Shown here: positions 58,589 through 64,000 of the stretch, one piece after another | Layout of the letters: every line of letters begins with the position of its first letter | Position numbering within the stretch: position 1 is the stretch's first letter | Origin: Saprospiraceae bacterium | GTDB lineage: Bacteria; Bacteroidota; Bacteroidia; Chitinophagales; Saprospiraceae | Length of the DNA stretch: 64,000 bases | Assembly: GCA_020437105.1 (NCBI GenBank) | Contig: JAGQWR010000030.1 | Location: 1-64,000 of the forward strand | Direction of reading: 5' to 3' | The notes under the pieces: generated by a model | What the model was told of the DNA's origin: nothing | Databases searched by the model: none | The model's input: the letters and a program-made list of their open reading frames with translations, nothing else | Made by a program: the position numbers and the translations under genes

Positions 58589-59713
58589 CTACCTCCACTT
58601 CACGCAGCGAACTAACCCCTCCACCATTAATTTTCCGGCGCGGGAAGAAGCCCCTGGTTTACCGAGGAGCTGACGCAACTCCGCATAACCGGAGCGGATA
58701 TCTGCGGCTTTGCCCTGATTTAGGATATAGAGCAGTTCTTCGCGCATGCGATTGACGGTACAGTTTTCCTGAATCAGTTCCTCCACGACTTTTTTGTCGG
58801 CGATCAGGTTGACCAGCGAGATGTATTTGACACGCACCAGTTGGCGCGCAATGAGGTAAGAAAGCGGACTGCCTTTGTAGCAAACCACCTGTGGCACATT
58901 AAAAAGTGCTGTTTCGAGAGTAGCGGTACCGGAGGTCACAAGCGCAGCGGAAGCTTGAGCAAGCAGCTGGTAAGTATCTCCGTGAATCAGTTGGATCGAT
59001 TGATCGTTGCCTAATAAACTGCGGTAAAAAGATTCCTCCGTGGAGGGTGCACCGGCGATCACAAACTGGTATTCCGGGAAGGCGCCGGCAACCTCTGCCA
59101 TCAGAGGGAGCAGGCGGCTGATCTCTTGTTTTCGGCTACCAGGTAACAAGGCAATTATTGGTCGTTTATCCAGTTTATGCTTTTCGCGAAAGCGGGCATC
59201 TTTTTGAAAATTTGCGGTGATATCAAGTAGGGGATGACCAACAAAATCGACATCCATCCCATACTTTTTATAAAAGGCCTTTTCGAAAGGCAGGATCACA
59301 AACAGGCGATCCACTGATTCGCGGATTCCTTCGGCCCGTTTGGCATTCCAGGCCCAGATTTGGGGCGCTATGTAGTAGAATACCGGAAAGGATTTTGGTG
59401 CCGCCCATTTGGCAATCCGGAGATTAAAACCGGGATAGTCAATAAGAATGAGCGCATCAGGCTGGTAGGCCTCAATATCGGTTTTACAGAATCGGATATT
59501 GCGCAGGATGGTTCGGATATTCAGCAGAACCTCCAGAAAACCCATGAAGGCCAGATCGCGAAAATGCCGGACAAGGGTAGCTCCGGCAGCTTCCATCTGA
59601 TCACCGCCCCATACCCGAAATTCGGCAGCAGGATCAGATTCCCGGATAGCCCGGAGTAGGTTCGCGCCATGCAGATCACCGGAAGCTTCTCCGGCAATAA
59701 TGTAATACTTCAT
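58589..59713 (-). CDS. lpxB: Lipid-A-disaccharide synthase
   Basis: 374 residues. Joins UDP-2,3-diacylglucosamine and lipid X to the lipid A disaccharide at the inner membrane. GT19 fold: YIIAGEASGDLHGANLLRAI, VWGGDQMEAAGA, FMGFLEVLLNI, LIDYPGFNLRIAKWA, YYIAPQIWAWNAKR, LPFEKAFYKKYGMDVDFVGHPLLD, LLPGSRKQEI and TSGTATLETALFNVPQVVCYK. Family length. Its last codons and TAG stop (CTACCTCC on the plus strand) coincide with the start of the hexamer repeat DNA. Upstream lie a small membrane protein gene and surE, a common Bacteroidota arrangement. Confidence 0.97.
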   Translation of the reverse strand: MKYYIIAGEASGDLHGANLLRAIRESDPAAEFRVWGGDQMEAAGATLVRHFRDLAFMGFLEVLLNIRTILRNIRFCKTDIEAYQPDALILIDYPGFNLRIAKWAAPKSFPVFYYIAPQIWAWNAKRAEGIRESVDRLFVILPFEKAFYKKYGMDVDFVGHPLLDITANFQKDARFREKHKLDKRPIIALLPGSRKQEISRLLPLMAEVAGAFPEYQFVIAGAPSTEESFYRSLLGNDQSIQLIHGDTYQLLAQASAALVTSGTATLETALFNVPQVVCYKGSPLSYLIARQLVRVKYISLVNLIADKKVVEELIQENCTVNRMREELLYILNQGKAADIRSGYAELRQLLGKPGASSRAGKLMVEGLVRCVKWR

Positions 59714-59728
59714 AGAGAAAACGATTCA

Positions 59729-60028
59729 CTAAATAAGATCGCCAAGAAAGAGGTACATCCAGATCGCTACATAGATGAATGTAGGTAGCACGACACCTCT
59801 CATAGAATCGGTAAATCGCTTTTTCTGAAAAATATTCATCAGGATCGCATTAAATGCAATGGCTACAATGCCAATAGTACGCTCCTTAAAGTGCGGACTA
59901 AAACCTTTCGAACTCATAATTCCCGTGCTTTCCAATACACCAAAAAGGAAATATAGAATCCCGAAGCCAATCACCGGAAAAACCAATCCGAGTAATAAGC
60001 CGTTTACAAAAGAATTTTTTCGAAACAT
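59729..60028 (-). CDS. Small three-helix membrane protein
   Basis: 99 residues with three hydrophobic helices (LLLGLVFPVIGFGILYFLFGVL, IGIVAIAFNAILMNIF, GVVLPTFIYVAIWMYLFLG) and a short basic loop (FQKKRFTDSM). I do not recognise a named family. Placed 15 bases upstream of lpxB and next to surE on the same strand, so it may be co-transcribed with lpxB. ATG at 60028 is the only start. Confidence 0.75.
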   Translation of the reverse strand: MFRKNSFVNGLLLGLVFPVIGFGILYFLFGVLESTGIMSSKGFSPHFKERTIGIVAIAFNAILMNIFQKKRFTDSMRGVVLPTFIYVAIWMYLFLGDLI

Positions 60029-60069
60029 AGAATAAATAATTCCTAAATTTTAATGTTTAATTCTTAGCC

Positions 60070-60110
60070 GGATCTAACGATTTAAACGTTTTAAACCTTC
60101 GCAAAGCGAA
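60070..60110 (-). repeat. Dispersed TTCGC-type element, inverted copy
   Basis: Minus strand reads GTTCGCTTTGCGAAGGTTT then AAAACGTTTAAATCGTTAG, the same element as at 7513, 38371 and 38593. It lies directly before the surE stop at 60114. Confidence 0.7.
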
Positions 60111-60113
60111 CAA

Positions 60114-60878
60114 CTAAAAATTGTTTTCCAACTTTTTTAATCCGGCAATTGCCTGATGTACTGTGAGGTCATGCCCTGAAGGAACGACCGAAACATAACC
60201 ATTATCCAGCGCCCATAAATCTGTGTCAGGAGCCACATCGGATTTGACAAACTCGCCCGTGAGCCAGTAGTATTTTTGTCCGCGAGGATCTTTGGCCTCC
60301 ATAAAGTCTTCTTTCCAGTTGGCTTCAGCCTGTCGGCAAATACGGATTCCTTTGATCTCGGCTTCCGGAATCTTCGGGATATTTACATTGAGCAAATTAC
60401 AGCCATTTATGCCGTGTTCCAACACTTTTCGGATGACCTGTCGAACCACCGTTTTTGCAGGTTCGAAATCCGCATCCCAGGAATAATCGAGCAGCGAAAA
60501 ACCAATAGACGGAATGCCTTCAATAGAAGCTTCCATCGCTGCCGACATGGTGCCTGAGTAAATGATATTGATCGAGGCATTCGATCCGTGATTGATCCCC
60601 GATAAACAAAGGTCGATTTGCTGATCTTTCAAAACGACATGCTTTGCCAATTTAACGCAATCGACCGGTGTGCCGGTACATTCATAGGTCTCTACTCCAG
60701 GGATAACTTCTACCTGATGCAGTCTGATCGGCTCCGAAATCGTGATCGCGTGGCCTTGAGCAGACTGTGGAGAATCGGGTGCAACTACGACCACTTCCCC
60801 GAATTCACGGGCTACTTCTACCAGTGCCCGAATACCCGGAGCCGCTATCCCATCGTCGTTGGTAACCAGAATACGCAT
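60114..60878 (-). CDS. surE: 5'/3'-nucleotidase SurE
   Basis: 254 residues from the ATG at 60878 (MRILVTNDDGIAAPGIRAL); the longer start at 60902 adds eight residues only. Metal-dependent nucleotidase active on nucleoside monophosphates and short polyphosphates. NDDG metal site, SPQSAQGHAIT, CTGTPVDCVKLA, GINHGSNASINIIYSGTMSAAMEA are the conserved blocks. Cytoplasmic, stress or survival related by family knowledge. Confidence 0.96.
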   Translation of the reverse strand: MRILVTNDDGIAAPGIRALVEVAREFGEVVVVAPDSPQSAQGHAITISEPIRLHQVEVIPGVETYECTGTPVDCVKLAKHVVLKDQQIDLCLSGINHGSNASINIIYSGTMSAAMEASIEGIPSIGFSLLDYSWDADFEPAKTVVRQVIRKVLEHGINGCNLLNVNIPKIPEAEIKGIRICRQAEANWKEDFMEAKDPRGQKYYWLTGEFVKSDVAPDTDLWALDNGYVSVVPSGHDLTVHQAIAGLKKLENNF

Positions 60879-60991
60879 GTGTTGATTTTTTAGAGTCCCC
60901 AAGGTAGGACTTCTTCCCGAGAGCTGCTGTCTGCCAGCTTAAGTGAATACAATGAAATAACCATAAGTACTTAAAAATCAAAATCTATCTA

Positions 60992-60999
60992 TATTTTTG
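60992..60999 (+). promoter_or_regulatory. Possible -7 box for the CDF gene
   Basis: TATTTTTG 34 bases before the ATG at 61034, fitting TAnnTTTG. A -33 element is not evident. Confidence 0.4.
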
Positions 61000-61033
61000 G
61001 CTTGCAAGCTTAATCCAAAAAAACACCTCCTGC

Positions 61034-61921
61034 ATGGCGCATGATCATCACCACCATCACCATTCCTCCGGCGAGAATTTGAAGGTGGCTTTTTTTCTCA
61101 ATCTGGCATTTACGGTGATCGAAATCTTTGGCGGGATTTATACGAATAGCATAGCGATTATTTCGGATGCGATTCACGATTTAGGGGATAGCCTCTCCCT
61201 GGGCACCGCCTGGTATCTGGAGCGGAAATCCAAGCAAGAAGCCGACAAGCATTTCTCTTTCGGGTACAGACGGTTTTCGCTCCTGGGTGCCCTGATCAAT
61301 AGCCTGGTGCTGATCGCTGGTTCGATTTATGTGATCAATCAGGCTATCGGCCGGATTTTAGAACCTGAACCTTCCAATGCTTCCGGAATGATCTTGTTTG
61401 CTGTCGGCGGCATACTCATAAATGGCTTTGCCGCCTGGAAACTCAGTGGCGGCAAATCACTCAACGAAAAGGTGGTTTCCTGGCATTTAATGGAAGATGT
61501 ACTGGGCTGGGTGGCGGTCCTCATCGTAGCTATTGTCCTCCTGTTTAAAGAGGTAAACTACCTCGATCCGGCGCTATCTCTGTTTATTGCCGCCTATATT
61601 TTGTGGAATGTGGTCAGAAACTTAAAGAAAACGCTGTACATCTTCCTGCAAGGCACTCCCGATGATATAAAACTCCACGAAATAGAAGCGCGATTATTGG
61701 CTGTGCCAAGTGTTCAGTCGATGCACCACACCCATGTCTGGTCCCTGGAAGGCGAAAACCATGTCTTCACCACACACGTAAAATTGGAGCATATTAGTAC
61801 CTTTAGTCAATTACTCGAAGCTAAAATGAGCATTAAAAAAATTCTCCGGGATTACCCCTTCCAGCATTACACCGTAGAAACGGAGTTGGATGAGGAGACG
61901 TGTGGGTTAGGGGCCCGATAG
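61034..61921 (+). CDS. Cation diffusion facilitator (zinc-type) exporter
   Basis: 295 residues. Six membrane helices; transport-site HxxxD pairs in SDAIHDLGDSLSLG and SWHLMEDVLG, and a C-terminal cytoplasmic metal-sensing domain (MHHTHVWSLEGENHVFTTHV). It exports Zn2+ or related divalent cations by proton exchange, close to the CzcD/ZitB group. The N-terminus is an extreme His run (MAHDHHHHHHSSGENL), which is natural coding sequence here and a likely metal-binding tail. The stop at 61919-61921 is followed at once by repeat DNA. Confidence 0.93.
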   Translation: MAHDHHHHHHSSGENLKVAFFLNLAFTVIEIFGGIYTNSIAIISDAIHDLGDSLSLGTAWYLERKSKQEADKHFSFGYRRFSLLGALINSLVLIAGSIYVINQAIGRILEPEPSNASGMILFAVGGILINGFAAWKLSGGKSLNEKVVSWHLMEDVLGWVAVLIVAIVLLFKEVNYLDPALSLFIAAYILWNVVRNLKKTLYIFLQGTPDDIKLHEIEARLLAVPSVQSMHHTHVWSLEGENHVFTTHVKLEHISTFSQLLEAKMSIKKILRDYPFQHYTVETELDEETCGLGAR

Positions 61922-62222
61922 ATATCGGGAGTGAGTTAGTGGGTTAGTGATTCAGTGAGTTAGTGGTTCAGTGAGTTAGTGGTTCAGTGAGTTAGTTGGT
62001 TAGTGATTCAGTGGTCCTGTTGTCCTGTTGTCCTGTGCCCCGATAGTTATCGGGGGTGGTCCTGTGAGTTAGTGACCTCATTAAAAATTAAAAATTAAGA
62101 CTTAAGAATTCTAGAGTGGTCCTGTTGTCCTGTTGTCCTGTTGTCCTGTTGTCCTGTGGTTCTGTGGTTCTGTGAGTTAGTATCTAATTCAAAATTAAAA
62201 ATTCAGAATTAAAAATTCTTTA
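61904..62222. repeat. Repeat region between CDF gene and holA
   Basis: The 301-base gap: CCCGATAGATATCGGGA palindrome (61916-61932 region), strings of GTGAGTTAGTGGTTCA, GTCCTGTTGTCCTGTT runs, a CCCCGATAGTTATCGGGG palindrome (62038-62055), then two AT-rich elements (62078-62112 and 62187-62220). No gene. The last element abuts the holA GTG start. Confidence 0.8.
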
Positions 62223-63254
62223 GTGGGTGATTATCAGCAAATACTAAAGGCTATTAAAACCGGCGAATTTCACCCGGTTTATTTTCTGCACGGACAGGAA
62301 GCATATTTCATTGACCAGATCTCGGATTTGCTTGAATCAAAAGTGCTTACGGAAGCAGAAAAATCCTTTAACCAAACGATTCTGTACGGAAAGGAAACAA
62401 CGGCCAATACCGTCATTGACTCGGCGCGACGCTACCCAATGATGGCGCAGCGGCAGTTGGTTATGGTCAAAGAAGCACAGGAAATGAAGGAGTTGACCGA
62501 TCTGGAAAAATACATAACAAATCCACTCGAATCGACTGTTTTAGTTATTTGCCATAAGTATAAAAAGCACAGTCTGACCGGCAAGTTTGGTAAGGCAGTG
62601 AAAGCCTCTGCGCTGGTGTTTGAGTCCAAGCCGGTGTATGACAACCAGATGCCCGACTGGATTATGAGCTACCTGAATGGTAAAAAAAGAAAGATCGATC
62701 CGGGTGCTGCCCGCCTGGTAGGAGAGTACCTCGGAACCAACCTGGCCAATGTGACAAATGAACTGGAAAAACTGATCCTCAACATTCCGGTAGGCCATCA
62801 AATTACAGACAAAGAGATCGAAGAACATATCGGTATTAGCCGGGAGTACAATGTTTTTGAACTCCAGAAAGCCCTCGGTTTTCGGGATTCCGGAAAGGCT
62901 TTTCGGATCTGTAAATACTTTGCTGCCAATGCCCGAAAACACCCGCTGGTAATGATTGTCGGAGCATTGTACAACTACTTTAGCAAGATTTATATGCTCA
63001 AAGGCCTGATGGCTGAGCGCAAATCCGAACAGGAAATTCTCAAAGCACTTGGACTGCGGTCTTCCTTTTTTCTGCGCGAATATAACCAGGCGGTTAAACA
63101 GTACTCCAGGCAACAATTAGAAGGGGTTATCCATCAGCTGGCCAGTTATGATTTACGCTCTAAAGGAGTTGATTTTAATGCGACCACCAGCGATGATGAA
63201 GCACTCTATGTAGAACTTGTCTGGAAAATATTACACGAAAAAGTTGCATCTTAA
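62223..63254 (+). CDS. holA: DNA polymerase III subunit delta
   Basis: 343 residues from a GTG at 62223. Clamp-loader subunit that opens the beta clamp: AAA+-like without a P-loop. Features: HPVYFLHGQEAYFIDQI (N-terminal signature), KTIDSARRYPMMAQRQLVMV type strand order, LEKLILNIPVGHQITDKEIEEHIG, EYNVFELQKALGFRDSGKAF, HPLVMIVGALYNYFSKIYMLKGL and a C-terminal helical collar (YDLRSKGVDFNATTSDDEAL). The gene stands alone with repeat DNA before it and a terminator after. Confidence 0.93.
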   Translation: MGDYQQILKAIKTGEFHPVYFLHGQEAYFIDQISDLLESKVLTEAEKSFNQTILYGKETTANTVIDSARRYPMMAQRQLVMVKEAQEMKELTDLEKYITNPLESTVLVICHKYKKHSLTGKFGKAVKASALVFESKPVYDNQMPDWIMSYLNGKKRKIDPGAARLVGEYLGTNLANVTNELEKLILNIPVGHQITDKEIEEHIGISREYNVFELQKALGFRDSGKAFRICKYFAANARKHPLVMIVGALYNYFSKIYMLKGLMAERKSEQEILKALGLRSSFFLREYNQAVKQYSRQQLEGVIHQLASYDLRSKGVDFNATTSDDEALYVELVWKILHEKVAS

Positions 63255-63387
63255 ATTATTACGACCCTATATTTGGCCCCACAGAAAGTATTACAACATG
63301 AATTTTTCGCTGAACAACAAATTTTGGTGGCACGATATCTCCGCACATGAGTGAGGTGACTGTCCCGTTGTTCTAATACCATAAAAC

Positions 63388-63427
63388 AAAAGCGGCTTGT
63401 CGATTCACTCGGCAAGCCGCTTTTTTT
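63388..63427 (+). terminator. Terminator after holA
   Basis: Stem AAAAGCGGCTTG(t)CGA / TCG(g)CAAGCCGCTTTT with a 5-base loop and T7. It lies between holA and the next gene; bases 63255-63387 hold nothing I can name. Confidence 0.92.
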
Positions 63428-63445
63428 ATTTCCAAAACGAACAAG

Positions 63446-64000
63446 ATGTTTCCAGATACTACAATCAAATACGACTTAAGCCTGCGCTGCAAAAAAATGC
63501 TGGCAGATACCCTGACTCCTGTTGGCTGCTTTCTGCGGCTCCGCGATCGCTATCGGCAGGCGGCGCTGTTAGAAAGCAATGACTTCCGCTCGGCCGAAAA
63601 CTGTTTTTCCTATATCGGCTTAGATCCTATCGCCGGCTTCCAACTCCAGGGGCCGCTGCTCAAAACAACCTACCCAAATGGCACCATCGAAGAGGAATAT
63701 ATCTCCGATTTGTTATCCATTCCGACAAGAATACAGGCTTTTCTAAAGGCTTTTGAGCCTTCCGGCGAATTGCCTGCCGGACTGTTTAATGGCTTCTTCG
63801 GACATGCTTCTTTTGAAGCTTACCAGTATTTTGATACACTACAGTACCCAAAATCAGATAAGCCCGCACTGGTACCGGATATGAATTATAGCCTGTTCCG
63901 TTTTATTCTTGCCTTCGATCATTTTCGGGAAGAAATTTACCTGATCGAAAATCGGCCGGAGGGCAGTGCCAGCCAACTGGATCAGCTGGAAGCCCTGCTC
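63446..64000 (+). CDS. trpE: Anthranilate synthase component I, 3' end beyond window
   Basis: The frame from the ATG at 63446 is open to the last base (185 codons). The visible N-terminal domain (LTPVGCFLRLRDRYRQAALL, ESNDFRSAENCFSYIGLDPI, GLFNGFFGHASFEAYQYFD, YSLFRFILAFDHFREEIYLI) matches the regulatory N-terminal region of chorismate-binding TrpE, whose catalytic core would follow outside the window. The LLES-type tryptophan-binding motif is present as LLESNDF. PabB-like enzymes share part of this but lack the ESxD/FSYIG combination, so trpE is preferred. Confidence 0.85.
   Translation, partial: MFPDTTIKYDLSLRCKKMLADTLTPVGCFLRLRDRYRQAALLESNDFRSAENCFSYIGLDPIAGFQLQGPLLKTTYPNGTIEEEYISDLLSIPTRIQAFLKAFEPSGELPAGLFNGFFGHASFEAYQYFDTLQYPKSDKPALVPDMNYSLFRFILAFDHFREEIYLIENRPEGSASQLDQLEALL

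Noticed and set aside
57930-58600. Possible CRISPR array
   Set aside because: Repeats are hexamers and a 201-base duplication; there are no equal repeats with unique spacers and no cas genes.
58032-58673. Open frames with Ser-His or Thr-His repeats between dinB and lpxB
   Set aside because: They are read from ACTCAC hexamers and the duplicated 201-base unit; both direct repeats give the same nonsense protein and one frame runs into lpxB.

Overview
The window is chromosomal DNA from a member of the Bacteroidota, probably of the Saprospiria/Chitinophagia type (the rank below phylum is inference). The support is a gldC gene, secreted proteins with type IX secretion (T9SS) C-terminal sorting domains, a TonB-dependent receptor, a DUF6089 barrel, futalosine-pathway menaquinone synthesis, a CcmBCD heme exporter, and several promoter-like TAnnTTTG boxes with little sign of Shine-Dalgarno sequences. 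No rRNA, tRNA, CRISPR array, insertion sequence or prophage was seen. Gene pairs often overlap as TAATG or ATGA, and TTG starts are common.

Layout. 1-4.1 kb (minus strand): futalosine hydrolase (cut by the window edge), a PorV-like barrel, a nicotinamidase homologue that lacks two of its three catalytic residues, a ten-repeat WG lipoprotein, and a short protein resembling the N-terminal part of nicotinate phosphoribosyltransferase. 4.1-10.3 kb: a T9SS cargo protein, a TonB receptor and three lipoproteins, separated by unusual repeat DNA. 10.4-16 kb (plus): miaB, a sigma-54 activator, a GT-C membrane protein, a SpoU methyltransferase, an EVE protein and a DUF1508 protein. 16-21 kb: an MBL hydrolase, ribH, a TPR membrane protein, pdhA, and divergent recF-dciA. 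21-31 kb: tandem secreted paralogues, subtilase, DUF6089 barrel, amidase, gldC, a NAD(P)-binding protein, a TraB protein and an Lrp regulator. 31-38.3 kb (minus): a T9SS lipase-like protein, ccmB-ccmC-ccmD, gdhA, and nhaD. 38.9-42.9 kb: dusB, cca, a BrkB protein and a thioesterase. 43-47.1 kb (minus): a tightly overlapping run of glycosyltransferase, aldo/keto reductase, FAD oxidoreductase and arginine deiminase. 47.4-53.6 kb (plus): the most unusual locus. 53.8-64 kb: a 964-residue degenerate M56-like receptor protein, dinB, lpxB-surE, a CDF exporter, holA and the start of trpE.

The best candidate for an undescribed system is 47362-53532. It is a co-directional set encoding a cytoplasmic coiled-coil protein, a two-TM coiled-coil protein with a PspA-like look, a membrane-anchored substrate-binding protein fused to an OmpA peptidoglycan-binding domain, an ABC permease with two cadherin-like repeats in a periplasmic loop, a TauB/NrtD-type ATPase and a small two-TM protein, closed by a terminator. 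The architecture suggests an importer or envelope sensor fixed to the cell wall, not a simple nutrient transporter. The second notable theme is intergenic: arrays of very small hairpins divided by short separators (GTCTATT/AATAGAC or GGGGAG/CTCCCC), mixed with other small repeat families, recur in at least five gaps. Two genes (arginine deiminase and lpxB) have their stop codons inside this repeat DNA.
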